Notes: generated from the letters alone by a model not told the origin. Shown: positions 26,125 through 34,509, numbered from the stretch's first letter. The stretch is DNA of 64,000 nt from Streptomyces phaeofaciens (GCF_014648915.1 NZ_BMSA01000008.1:62001-126000); one strand, 5' to 3'. Translations and numbers: made by a program.

Positions 26125-26882
26125 GCCCCGCCCCGTTCACCAAGCACTACGCGGAACCGGAGCGCGCGGCGGGGGCGGTGCGCCACTACCGGTGGCTCAC
26201 CGCGCACGCCAAGCCGCTGCGGCAGCCGGCCCTCCACACCGTCGGACCGCAGTCCCTGACGTTCGAACGGATCGAGGGCCGCCCCGTACGCCCCGAGGAC
26301 CTCCCGCGCGTGGCGGAACTGCTCGGCCACGCCCACGGTGCCGCCTGGGCCAGCGACCTGCACTCCGCGTCGCTGGACACCCCGCACCACTTCCAGGACG
26401 GCACGCAGTTCGACGACTACCTCGGTCCCCGGAAGGTCGCCCTACGGCGACGCCACGAGCAGGGCTACCTGCCGAACAAGACGGCACTGCACGCGATGCT
26501 CGGCCTGCTGGAAGCGACCACCGAGGGACCCTGCGCCTTCTACAAGGACAGCAACCCGCGGAACTTCATCGTCACCAGCACGCAGGACATCGTCGCCGTC
26601 GACACCGACGACCTGTCCCTCGCCCCGATGGGCTACGACCTCGCCAAGCTCGTCGCGACGCTCCACCTGACCTACGGACCGCTCACGGGCCAAGCCGTCA
26701 CCACCGCCTTGCTCGCCTACAACGCGGCAGCCCGACGCCACGACGCCCGGCTGGGCACGACGGACCGGGGCCAGCTCGACAGCTTCCTGAGCCTGCACGC
26801 CGTGCTCACCGCCCCGTACGTCGGCCGCAACGGCTACCACTACAGCCTGCCCCTCCGTTTCAGCCACCGAGGAGCCTCATGA
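26121..26882 (+). CDS. APH-fold phosphotransferase
   Basis: A 253-residue protein of the aminoglycoside phosphotransferase/choline kinase fold. The catalytic loop reads FYKDSNPRNFIV near residue 140 (Asp base, Asn for metal) and the metal-binding Asp is in AVDTDDLSLAPMGYDLAKL. The usual His before the catalytic Asp is replaced by Lys, which is unusual. The ATG overlaps the methyltransferase stop and has GGAAGGAGGAG upstream. Such kinases phosphorylate hydroxyls of small molecules, including sugars. A second APH-fold gene lies two genes downstream, with a phosphatase between, suggesting a phosphorylation-dephosphorylation step in a pathway or self-protection. Confidence 0.75.
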   Translation: MSPAPFTKHYAEPERAAGAVRHYRWLTAHAKPLRQPALHTVGPQSLTFERIEGRPVRPEDLPRVAELLGHAHGAAWASDLHSASLDTPHHFQDGTQFDDYLGPRKVALRRRHEQGYLPNKTALHAMLGLLEATTEGPCAFYKDSNPRNFIVTSTQDIVAVDTDDLSLAPMGYDLAKLVATLHLTYGPLTGQAVTTALLAYNAAARRHDARLGTTDRGQLDSFLSLHAVLTAPYVGRNGYHYSLPLRFSHRGAS

Positions 26883-27535
26883 TTACCACCGAACTCGTCT
26901 TCGTCCGGCACGGCCAGGCCCAGTGCAACGCCGACGGCCTCGTCGGGGGCCCGCGCACCTGCACCGGCCTGACCAACCTCGGGTACGCCCAAGCCGAACA
27001 GGCCGCACGCCGCCTGGCCACCGAGCACCTGAAGAAGCCCTTCGACGTGATCTACACCGGCCCGCGGATCCGCCTCGTCCAGACCGGCGAGATCATCGCC
27101 CAGACGCTCCAGATCCCCGTGCACCACGACGACCGACTCGACGGCCCGGTCCACGGCGACGCCGACGGCCGGCCCTGGGACGCGGTGAAGACGGCCGCCG
27201 ACGGCGGGCCGCACGCCCACCCCGACACACCCTGGGCCAACGGCTCCGACACCTGGAACGGGTTCCTGGCGCGCGCCAGCAGGAACCTGAGCCAGCTCAT
27301 CAAGGAGAACCACGGCAAGCGCGTCGTCTTCGCCGCCCACGGGGAGACGGTGATCACCGCACACACCCTGCTGCTCGGCATCCCGATCGGCTCGCCCGCC
27401 GGATTCACCCACAACCACGCCTCCATCACCCGCTGGCAGCACCACCGCAACCGCCTGGGCCAGACCCGCTGGATGCTCGACCGGCACAACGACACCGAGC
27501 ACCTCAGTCTCCTCACGCCGGAGCCGACCCCGTGA
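26879..27535 (+). CDS. Histidine phosphatase superfamily protein
   Basis: A 218-residue phosphoglycerate-mutase-like phosphatase. The catalytic histidine is in VFVRHGQAQCN (His11), the second in FAAHGETVI near residue 155, and Arg residues of the phosphate pocket are in the segment after LTNLGYAQAEQAARRL. The start overlaps the upstream stop (ATGA) and the stop overlaps the next GTG. The fold hydrolyses phosphate esters of sugars or nucleotides. Lying between two APH-fold kinases, it may reverse their action. Confidence 0.85.
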   Translation: MITTELVFVRHGQAQCNADGLVGGPRTCTGLTNLGYAQAEQAARRLATEHLKKPFDVIYTGPRIRLVQTGEIIAQTLQIPVHHDDRLDGPVHGDADGRPWDAVKTAADGGPHAHPDTPWANGSDTWNGFLARASRNLSQLIKENHGKRVVFAAHGETVITAHTLLLGIPIGSPAGFTHNHASITRWQHHRNRLGQTRWMLDRHNDTEHLSLLTPEPTP

Positions 27536-28368
27536 TCGCGACCTCGGACGACCCCCGGATACAACTGGCGCACCACCTCCTCGGCGCAGTCGACATCGCA
27601 GCAGACCCCGCGCTCCCGCCCCGCGTCGTACGCCTGGTCGCCGGCGACGGGCGTCACTTCATCGCGAAACAACACGCGGAGCGAGACCGGTACGCCGGAG
27701 AACTCCACGCCTACGGGGCGTGGGTCACCCATCTGACCGGCCACGCGCCGGAGCTGGTCGGCCGGGACGACGCCACCCACACCCTGCTGCTCACCGCACT
27801 CGCAGGCGACCGCGCGGACACCGTCGCTCCGGGCTTACCCGAGGAGGAACTGGCCCACCACGAGGCCGGGCACGTGCTCGGCAAGCTGCACCGAGCCACC
27901 GCCATGCCGCAGGGTGGTGCCGTCGGCGCCGCACTCGCCCAGCGGTTCCAGCGGTGGATCGACCGGGCCGTCCACGCCGACCTGCTCGACGCGGCCGCGG
28001 AGAACCTTCTGAAGCACCACGCGGCGATCATGGGCACCAGCCACATGGACAGCGCGATCTGCCACCTCGACTACCAGCCGCGCAACTGGCTGCTCGGCGA
28101 CACCTTCGGCATCTACGACTTCGAACACATGCGACGCGACGCCCGGGTCCGCGACTTCGCCCGGCTCGAATTCCGACGCTGGCAAGCCGCACCCCACCTC
28201 CGCACCGCCTTCTTCGACGGATACGGGCGCCCGCCGAACGACACCGAACGCCGCCTCCTGGAGTCCTTCGGCGCCATCGAGGCGGCCACAGCCCTGGTCA
28301 AGGGCCACCAAGAGCGCGACCTCGCCCTCAGCGCGCACGGCAGAACCGTCCTGTCCCGGCTCACCTGA
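27532..28368 (+). CDS. APH-fold phosphotransferase containing a TTA codon
   Basis: A 278-residue APH-fold kinase starting with GTG 27532 in a GTGA overlap. The catalytic loop is CHLDYQPRNWLL near residue 178, with the canonical His-x-Asp, and the metal site is IYDFEHMRRD near 195. Codon 102 is TTA (27835-27837), so expression should depend on the bldA leucyl-tRNA, the Streptomyces control over secondary metabolism. No other TTA was found by eye in the 14-gene run. Substrate unknown; a hydroxyl of the cluster product or an intermediate is likely. Confidence 0.8.
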   Translation: MIATSDDPRIQLAHHLLGAVDIAADPALPPRVVRLVAGDGRHFIAKQHAERDRYAGELHAYGAWVTHLTGHAPELVGRDDATHTLLLTALAGDRADTVAPGLPEEELAHHEAGHVLGKLHRATAMPQGGAVGAALAQRFQRWIDRAVHADLLDAAAENLLKHHAAIMGTSHMDSAICHLDYQPRNWLLGDTFGIYDFEHMRRDARVRDFARLEFRRWQAAPHLRTAFFDGYGRPPNDTERRLLESFGAIEAATALVKGHQERDLALSAHGRTVLSRLT

Positions 28369-28403
28369 CCTACCCCTTCGACGACACCTCTCTGGAGATC
28401 CCC

Positions 28404-29402
28404 GTGCCACAGCACGAGCAGCCCCCGACCAACGCTGCCCCCCGACGGGCCCTGGTGACCGGCTCCGCCGGATTCATCGGCTCCCACCTCGCCCACGCCC
28501 TCGTCCAGGCCGGCACCACCGTGATCGGCGTGGACCGCCGAGACCCGTCCACCGACCCGACGGCCGCCGCCAACCTCGCCGCGCTGCGAGGACGCCCGGG
28601 ATACCACCACATCACGGCCGACCTCCTCCACTGCGCCATCGACCCGCTCCTCATCGACGCCGACGCGGTCTTCCACCTCGCCGGCATCCCCGGTGTACGA
28701 CCCTCCTGGGGACCGCAGTTCGGCGACTACCTCGCGTCCAACGTACTGGCCACCCACCGCGTCCTCGAAGCCTCCACCCGGATCGGCGTCCCCCGACTGG
28801 TCGTCGCCTCCTCCTCCAGCGTCTATGGCCCGACCGACGGCGACGCGAGCCTCGAGACCGACCGCCCCAACCCCGCCTCCCCGTACGCCGTGACCAAGCT
28901 GGCCGAGGAGCAGCTCTGCCTCGCCTACGCCGAGCGCCCCGTCGGCCCCAGCGTCGTCGCCCTGCGGTACTTCACCGTCTACGGCCCCCGGCAGCGCGCC
29001 GACATGTTCACCCACCGCGCCCTGTACGCCGCCCTGACCGGACAACCCCTGCGCCTGTACGGAGACGGCCACCAGCGCCGCGACTTCACCTACATCGACG
29101 ACGTGGTCGCCGCCACGATCGCCGCCGCCGTCGTCCCGACCGCGCACGGCCCCATCAACGTCGGCGGCGGCTCGAACGCATCGCTGCTGGACGTGATCAA
29201 CATCGCCAACAGCCTCACCGGCCGCGAGATCCAGCTCCACCAGGACCACGCGCGCAACGGGGACGTCCTCCTCACCCGTGCTGACCCCGGCCGCGCCGGA
29301 GAAGTCCTCGGCTGGCAGCCGCGCGTCGACCTCCACAGCGGACTGCGCGCCCACATGCAGGCCCTGGCCGCCCCGGTGCCGGACTACAGCCGGGCCGCGT
29401 AG
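28404..29402 (+). CDS. NAD-dependent epimerase/dehydratase (extended SDR)
   Basis: A 332-residue sugar-nucleotide SDR. The NAD-binding motif is VTGSAGFIGSHLA (residues 18-30), the catalytic Ser is in VASSSSVYGPTD and the YxxxK pair in YAVTK near residue 160. HLAGIPGVRPSW and NVLATHRVLEA are typical of GalE/WbpP-type enzymes. The GTG at 28404 follows a GGAG site. The enzyme should epimerise, dehydrate or oxidise a nucleotide-linked sugar, giving a modified sugar donor for the transferases. Substrate cannot be told from sequence. Confidence 0.88.
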   Translation: MPQHEQPPTNAAPRRALVTGSAGFIGSHLAHALVQAGTTVIGVDRRDPSTDPTAAANLAALRGRPGYHHITADLLHCAIDPLLIDADAVFHLAGIPGVRPSWGPQFGDYLASNVLATHRVLEASTRIGVPRLVVASSSSVYGPTDGDASLETDRPNPASPYAVTKLAEEQLCLAYAERPVGPSVVALRYFTVYGPRQRADMFTHRALYAALTGQPLRLYGDGHQRRDFTYIDDVVAATIAAAVVPTAHGPINVGGGSNASLLDVINIANSLTGREIQLHQDHARNGDVLLTRADPGRAGEVLGWQPRVDLHSGLRAHMQALAAPVPDYSRAA

Positions 29403-29433
29403 CCCCATGCCTCGGAATCCGAGAGGAGTGCTC

Positions 29434-30555
29434 ATGGAAACCCCCGAGCGAGCACGGCTGGACGCCTTCTTCCGGCAGATCACCGCGCAGTTCCCTGCCG
29501 GCGAGACGATCACAACGCTGGTCATCACGCACCTGCTCCCGGAACGACCCGCGTTCTTGCGCGCCATGACCGCGGTGTCCACGATCGGCGCCGTCCTCCC
29601 CAAGCCCCGGTCGATCCACCAGCCGACCCTCGACACCGTCCGCCGCACCCTGCCGGTCCACGACCTGACCCGGGAGCGTTTCACCGACGAGACCCAGGCC
29701 CTGCACTACCTGGAGGACACGGCCGGCGGCCAGGACGTCGTCCTGGCCGACATCGGCGGGTACTTCGCGGCCAGCCTCGACACCCTCGTGAACAAGTTCT
29801 CCGGCCGCATCCTCGGCGTCGTCGAAGACACCGAGAACGGACACCAGCGGTACGCGGCCCTCGGCTCCCTGCCGTGCCCGGTCGTGTCCGTGGCCCGCTC
29901 CCCGCTCAAGGACTGCGAGGACCACCTCGTCGGCCGGTCCATCGTGTTCTCCACCGACGCCCTCGTCCGCGCCCGCGGGGACATCCTCACGAGCCGCAGC
30001 GCCTGCGTCATCGGCTTCGGCAAGATCGGCCGCGCCATCGCCCAGACCCTGCGCGCCCAGGACCTGCGCGTCACCGTGTACGACCACGACGCGGTCAAGC
30101 GAATACAAGCGCACGCCCTCGGCTTCCGCACCAGCGCGTCCACCACCGAGGCCGTCCACGACGCGGAACTCGTCCTGTGCGCCACCGGCAATCTCGCCCT
30201 CCGGCACGAGGACTTCGCCGCCCTGCGCAACGGCGCGTACCTCGGATCGGCGACCTCCTCCGAGGACGAACTCGAACTCAGCAGCCTTGACGACCTCTAC
30301 GAACGCCAGCCCGTCGGACCCCAGTTGACCCGATACGAGGTCACCGGCCACTACTTCTACGTTCTCGCTGACGGAGGTGCCGTCAACTTCGTGCACGGCG
30401 CTGCCGTCGGCCCCTACATCCACCTCGTCCAGGCCGAGATACTCGCCGCCACTGCTGCTCTCAGCCACGCGCGATTCCAATCGGGGCTGCACGAGATGCC
30501 GGCGGCCGACCGCGACGCCATCGCCAGAACCTGGCTCCGCCACTTCGAAAGGTGA
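29434..30555 (+). CDS. Adenosylhomocysteinase-like NAD-binding protein
   Basis: A 373-residue protein related to S-adenosylhomocysteine hydrolase. It has THLLPERPAFLRAM, KPRSIHQPTLDTV, a Rossmann segment SACVIGFGKIGRAIAQTL (NAD motif near residue 194) and CATGNLALRHEDFAALRNG. It is about 100 residues shorter than ordinary AhcY. Canonical substrate-binding blocks are not obvious, so it may use NAD for a different redox-assisted hydrolysis. The ATG at 29434 is preceded by GAGAGGAG. It may act on a nucleoside with the other nucleotide-modifying enzymes, or simply recycle SAH. Confidence 0.7.
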   Translation: METPERARLDAFFRQITAQFPAGETITTLVITHLLPERPAFLRAMTAVSTIGAVLPKPRSIHQPTLDTVRRTLPVHDLTRERFTDETQALHYLEDTAGGQDVVLADIGGYFAASLDTLVNKFSGRILGVVEDTENGHQRYAALGSLPCPVVSVARSPLKDCEDHLVGRSIVFSTDALVRARGDILTSRSACVIGFGKIGRAIAQTLRAQDLRVTVYDHDAVKRIQAHALGFRTSASTTEAVHDAELVLCATGNLALRHEDFAALRNGAYLGSATSSEDELELSSLDDLYERQPVGPQLTRYEVTGHYFYVLADGGAVNFVHGAAVGPYIHLVQAEILAATAALSHARFQSGLHEMPAADRDAIARTWLRHFER

Positions 30556-30560
30556 CTCCG

Positions 30561-31112
30561 ATGCCTCCCTCCAACGACCACATCCGCGCCGTCACGGAGG
30601 CGTACCTCGCCCGCCACCCGGACGAACGCGACTCCCTGGCACTGCTGTTCGCCGCGCTCGCCGGCGCGGACACGCCCACCAGCCGCAAGACCTTCCCCGC
30701 CCACGTGACCTGCAGCGCCATCCTCATCAACGGTGAACGGCACGTACTGCACATCGCGCACAAGGCGTCCGGGAAACTGCTGGCGCCCGGCGGGCACAAC
30801 GAACCGGCCGACCAGCACCTGCGCGACGCCGCCCTGCGCGAACTGCACGAGGAGGCCGGCATCCCGCCCAGCGCCGTCGTCCCCCTCGCCGGCCGCGAGG
30901 ACATCCCCCTCGACATCGACGTGCACGCGATCGACGCGAACCCGTCGAAGAACGAGCCGGCCCACCACCACGTTGACTTCCGCTGGGCGTTCCACCTCGG
31001 TGCGGAACACGCGGTGACGCTTCAGGAGGAGGAGGTCGACGGCTACCAGTGGCGGCCGTTCGCGACCGCCGCCTCACCCAACGTCCGCGCCAAGCTCGCC
31101 CAGCTCACTTGA
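30561..31112 (+). CDS. NUDIX hydrolase
   Basis: A 183-residue NUDIX protein. The NUDIX box runs from PGGHNEPADQHLRDAALREL to HEEAGI with one extra residue compared with the textbook spacing, as in other GGHxEPxD-type members. NUDIX enzymes cleave nucleoside diphosphates linked to another group, including nucleotide sugars. ATG 30561 is preferred; a GTG at 30552 overlaps the previous stop and is possible. In this cluster it could hydrolyse a modified CDP/CTP derivative or an activated sugar. Confidence 0.85.
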   Translation: MPPSNDHIRAVTEAYLARHPDERDSLALLFAALAGADTPTSRKTFPAHVTCSAILINGERHVLHIAHKASGKLLAPGGHNEPADQHLRDAALRELHEEAGIPPSAVVPLAGREDIPLDIDVHAIDANPSKNEPAHHHVDFRWAFHLGAEHAVTLQEEEVDGYQWRPFATAASPNVRAKLAQLT

Positions 31113-31147
31113 AGCCCCCACACTTACCCGTCCACCAGGAGGACGCC

Positions 31148-31942
31148 GTGGCCGCTACCACAGCCCAACCGACCGGCGTCGAACCGCGCCGGCACATCGC
31201 CGTCATACCCTGCCGCTGGGGTGCTTCGCGCTTCCCTGGCAAACCGCTGGCTCTCCTCGGCGACAAGCCGCTCCTCTGGCACGTCCACCAACGCTGCTTG
31301 GAGGCCAAGCGTCTCGACGGAGCCATCGTGGCGACGGACGACGAACGCATCGAGGCGGCGTGCAGCCAACTGGGCATTGACTGCATCCGTACCGGAGAGC
31401 ACCTCACCGGCACCGACCGCGTCGCGGAGGTCGCCGAGCTCCTGCCGGCCGAGGCGTACATCAACGTCCAGGGCGACGAGCCGTTCATCTCGCCGACCGC
31501 CATCGACGACGTCTCCGAGGCCCTGGAGTACAAGCCACCAGGCACTCTCGCCGTGAACGCGTATGCTGAACTGCACGACCCGGGCGGCGTCCTCGACCAC
31601 AACGTCGTCAAGGTCGTTGTCTCGGCCCGCAGCGAGGCCCTGATGTTCTCGCGCCAGCCCATTCCCTATCCCAAGGGTGACCGACCGAAGTACCTACGCC
31701 AACTGGGTCTGTACGGCTTCACCGGCCCAGCTCTCCAGCGCTTCCGACAACTTCAGCAGGGGCCCTTGGAACGCGCCGAGGGTGTGGAGATGCTCCGCTT
31801 CGTCGAGCACGGCCACGCCGTGCACATGGTTCCTGTCCTGGATGACGGTGTAGCGGTAGACACCTCGGAGGATCTTGCGCGAGCCGAGCGCCTCCTCAAG
31901 CAGCCCTTTCAACCTGGCCACCGATCGGGTGACGTGCCGTAG
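31148..31942 (+). CDS. KdsB-type CMP-ulosonate cytidylyltransferase
   Basis: A 264-residue relative of 3-deoxy-manno-octulosonate cytidylyltransferase. The N-terminal nucleotide-binding loop is VIPCRWGASRFPGKPL, the CTP/Mg site is INVQGDEPFI near residue 106, and LDHNVVKVVVSARSEALMFSR and ATDDERI are family blocks. The enzyme couples CTP to an acidic sugar, giving a CMP-sugar. Streptomyces has no lipopolysaccharide, so the product is not lipid-A Kdo; a cell-wall ulosonate or a small-molecule nucleotide are options. AGGAGG precedes the GTG at 31148. It is the last gene of the operon and is followed by two inverted repeats. Confidence 0.85.
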   Translation: MAATTAQPTGVEPRRHIAVIPCRWGASRFPGKPLALLGDKPLLWHVHQRCLEAKRLDGAIVATDDERIEAACSQLGIDCIRTGEHLTGTDRVAEVAELLPAEAYINVQGDEPFISPTAIDDVSEALEYKPPGTLAVNAYAELHDPGGVLDHNVVKVVVSARSEALMFSRQPIPYPKGDRPKYLRQLGLYGFTGPALQRFRQLQQGPLERAEGVEMLRFVEHGHAVHMVPVLDDGVAVDTSEDLARAERLLKQPFQPGHRSGDVP

Positions 31943-31992
31943 GGCGCCACAGGCCAGAGGCCTGAGCTGGGAGTGGGTTGTAGGTGACCCGG

Positions 31993-32013
31993 ACGACCGT
32001 GAGTCACGGTCGT
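31993..32013. terminator. 21-bp perfect palindrome after the operon
   Basis: ACGACCGTGA and TCACGGTCGT flank a single G. It lies 50 bases after kdsB and before a second small hairpin (GGCGGAC 32071-32077 with GTCCGCC 32086-32092). It may end the cluster transcript. The near-zero loop is also typical of a protein-binding site or attachment core. Confidence 0.4.
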
Positions 32014-32117
32014 TGCTATAACAGTTCCTCCACCCTCGTTTGGTGAACTCTCCCAAGCCCTGACTGATCCGGCGGACACCTCTCGGTCCGCCGATGTGGC
32101 GAACCTGGGCGGACGGG

Positions 32118-32944
32118 TCAGCGCAGCCCCGCGAACCCCACAGCTGCCGCCGTGCCGCCCAGGACGCTGAAGGACCCGGTCAGACCACCACCGGCCTGGT
32201 TGATCAGGCGTCGCGCGGCCTTGGCGTCGAGCGAGACCGCGACGTACGCCTCGTGCGGAGCGGCGGCCGGGCCGGCGCTCTGGATCAGCTCGCTGTAGAC
32301 CTGGCCAGCCACCGGGGCGTCGGGCTGGCCGTGTTCCTCCCAGTACCGGCGGAGAGCGTCGCCGGAGTCCGGCACGGTGCGCTCGATCACCTGGATCCGG
32401 GCGACCTGGCCGGTGCGGGCCGGTGCGGCGAGGGCACGGCCCCAGCCGCTGACGTTTGCGTTCTGGGTGCCAGGGTCGAGCAGCGCGTAGGCGCGCGAGG
32501 ACACCTTGACGACGGCGGTCAGAGTGCCGGCGTGGAGGTCGTGGACCGCGCCGTACCGGCGGTCGGGTGCGGTGACCACGCGCAGGCTGGCGGCGGTTCC
32601 GGGCAGGTGGAGTCCTTCGCGGACCAGGCGGCGGGAGGGTCGGACGAGCCAGATCAACTGGCCCCGCATCCGGCGGAGCGCGTACCGGGTGACGATCGGC
32701 GCCCAGTCGGCAGGGCTCGGCCGCGGTAGCGGACGAAGACGAGCAGGGCGATGGCGGCCCACAGCGGGACGAGTTCGAGTGCGCCGACCACGCCACGGGC
32801 GAGGATCACGGCGAGCAGGAGCAGGCCGGTGAGGCTCACGACGATCAGCTGTTGGGCGGTGAGGCCGAGCAGGATGCCGCGCCTGCTGCGGTGCGGGAAC
32901 TTCACGGTGGCCGTGGTGGCTTCGGCCTGGCGGTTGTCAGACAT
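32118..32944 (-). pseudogene. Truncated, frameshifted SCO6880-like conjugation protein gene
   Basis: The minus-strand start reads MSDNRQAEATTATVKF and an N-terminal pair of hydrophobic helices (LIVVSLTGLLLLAVILARG). It then needs a one-base correction near 32715 (RGRAL continues as ADWAPIVTRYALRRM). The following YAVHDLHAGTLTAVVKV-like and DPGTQNANVSGWGRALAA segments match the SCO6880 family of actinomycete integrative-element transfer proteins. It stops after GGGLTGSFSVLGG, about half the usual length. It is dead and marks an ICE remnant. Confidence 0.75.
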
Positions 32945-33036
32945 GGCGGTTCCAGACGGGGGAGCGGGCGGGACGAGGTGGAGGCGTGGCGCTCTTCTGG
33001 AGGTCATCGCAGGACTCCACCCGTATGGTCGGGGAA

Positions 33037-33068
33037 GGGGGCGGGCTGGAGGGAAGCAGCCCGCCCCC
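33037..33068 (-). terminator. 12-bp perfect hairpin between transfer-gene remnants
   Basis: GGGGGCGGGCTG pairs with CAGCCCGCCCCC around an 8-base loop. It sits between the stop of the upstream remnant at 33082 and the start of the SCO6880-like remnant. An intercistronic position in the old transfer operon suggests partial termination or mRNA stabilisation. Confidence 0.5.
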
Positions 33069-33081
33069 GGGTGGTGGTGGG

Positions 33082-33240
33082 TCAGGACCCGGACGGCGGC
33101 TGGTCGGGGTAGACCCAGTTCGTCGGAGTCGGGGAGCCGGTTGCCGACGGACCGGTGGAGGGCGGCGGCAATGCGGCGGGACCGCCGGGCGGAACGGCAC
33201 CTACGCGGGTAAAGCTACCGCCCGGAATCGACGCGCCAGC
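33082..33240 (-). pseudogene. 3' end of a transfer-operon gene upstream of SCO6880
   Basis: The minus-strand frame ending at 33082 encodes GASIPGGSFTRVGAVPPGG and the Pro/Ser-rich tail SPTPTNWVYPDQPPSGS. This is the kind of C-terminus found in proteins encoded just ahead of SCO6880 in actinomycete transfer clusters. Upstream of about 33240 the frame runs antisense into the GntR gene, so only about 50 codons survive. Confidence 0.5.
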
Positions 33241-33242
33241 GG

Positions 33243-33896
33243 GTTGAGGAGTGGAGGGAGCGCCCTCGGAGAGTGGTGTGCCGGGCACAGGAGTTGCTGA
33301 TCTCCCAGGGCGTACTGGAGGGCCGTGCCGGATCAGGCACGTACGTCGCCGAGCCCCGCCAGCGCGTGCGGGTGGTCCGTTCCTCGGCACGCGAGCAGCC
33401 CAACGGGTCGCCCTTCTGCGCGGACATGAAGGCCGTCGGCAGGCAAGGGGATTGGGAGAGCCGGACCGACGCCAAGGTGCCAGCACCGGCCGAGATCGCG
33501 GCGCGGCTCGGGATCGCCGAAGGTGACCTGTGCGTCCGCACCGCGTATGAGTTCCTTGCCGACGGCAGGCCAGTGCAGCTCTCGACAAGCTGGGAGCCGT
33601 ACGACCTCACGGCCGGCACTCTCGTCGTCCTCCCCGAGGGAGGGCCGCACGCCGGGGCGGGGGTCGTGAACCGCATGGCAACGATCGACATCACTGTCAG
33701 CCACGCCGTGGAGCAGCCGGAGCCGCAGCAGGCGACCGCCGAGGGAGCATCGCTACTCGGCGTCCAGAAGGCAGCGCTCGTCACGCACATCCGGCGGACG
33801 TACTACAGCGACGAGGGACGGCCCGTGGAGACGGCGGACATCGTGGCGTCCGCCGCTCACTGCGAGATCGTCTACGAGATCCCCATCAACCGTTAG
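33243..33896 (+). pseudogene. GntR/UTRA regulator lacking its N-terminal helix-turn-helix
   Basis: The frame contains the wing end of a GntR winged helix (LISQGVLEGRAGSGTYVAEP) and a full UTRA-like ligand domain (DWESRTDAKVPAPAEIA, AYEFLADGRPVQLSTSWEPYDLTAGT, HIRRTYYSDEGRPVETADIV). The first 35-40 residues with the recognition helix are missing; upstream codons run straight into the conjugation remnant. A GTG at 33273 could still express the ligand domain alone. GntR proteins of this type control transfer genes in Streptomyces integrative elements. Confidence 0.75.
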
Positions 33897-33948
33897 CCGA
33901 CGCACGCATGACGACAGCTGAACTGACGCCTACCTGTCAACCGCGCCC

Positions 33949-34227
33949 TCAACTCTCCGGATCCTCGACCAGGCCGGTGGCGAAGGGGAACGACTTCAGG
34001 AAGTCACGCCTCGCAAGGTCTCCCTCCGCTTCGGCCAAGTCCCCGAGTACCTGCAAGAGCCGCTCACGTTGGACGGAGGGCAGGCGCAGCAGCTCCCCGC
34101 CGACGCTCTCCATCATCTTCACCGCGGAATCGGGATCTACTTCCTCATCCCCGCAACTCTCCAGCCACCACACGACATCGACGAGCATGCCGGTCAGTGC
34201 CGGCACGAGCGGATCCCTGTCAGTCAT
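33949..34227 (-). CDS. Small acidic hypothetical protein (92 aa)
   Basis: Starts MTDRDPLVPALTGMLVDVVW and contains CGDEEVDPDSAVKMMESVGG and RERLLQVLGDLAEAEGD, an all-helical acidic pattern. No known domain is apparent. The open frame extends further upstream, but ATG 34227 is the first start that keeps a compact protein. Similar small acidic proteins are common in Streptomyces accessory regions; the function is unknown. Confidence 0.6.
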   Translation of the reverse strand: MTDRDPLVPALTGMLVDVVWWLESCGDEEVDPDSAVKMMESVGGELLRLPSVQRERLLQVLGDLAEAEGDLARRDFLKSFPFATGLVEDPES

Positions 34228-34308
34228 GCGTGCAACGTAGCCGAGCCCTATGACAGCGCCCTGGGGATCAGTGGGTTCCTGACCGCCTGCTCCGCCAGGG
34301 TCCGCTGC

Positions 34309-34509
34309 ATGACCAACGACGCCCCGGCCTGCCCGGATTGCGGCCAACTCATGAAGTCCGGTGGCTTCGTGCTCTGCGGTAGGGAGGACGACGGCCGACG
34401 CGCCTGCCGGTCGCTGTGGAAATGCGCCGGTCGCCATGTCTGGTGGCGCTGGGCAGACCGGCCGGAGGAGCCATTGGAGGCCTGCCGGGCGCCAGAGCTG
34501 TTCCGCTGA
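34309..34509 (+). CDS. Small zinc-ribbon-like protein (66 aa)
   Basis: Encodes MTNDAPACPDCGQLMKSGGF followed by further Cys residues (LCGRED, ACRSLWKC), giving two CxxC-like pairs that could hold one zinc. A Trp-rich stretch HVWWRWADRP follows. It lies divergent from the 33949 gene. Function unknown; the size and motif suit a DNA- or protein-binding ribbon. Confidence 0.55.
   Translation: MTNDAPACPDCGQLMKSGGFVLCGREDDGRRACRSLWKCAGRHVWWRWADRPEEPLEACRAPELFR

Noticed and set aside
26121..28368. Naming the APH-fold proteins aminoglycoside resistance genes
   Set aside because: Fold alone does not give the substrate, and the neighbourhood is a biosynthetic operon; one copy also lacks the usual catalytic His.
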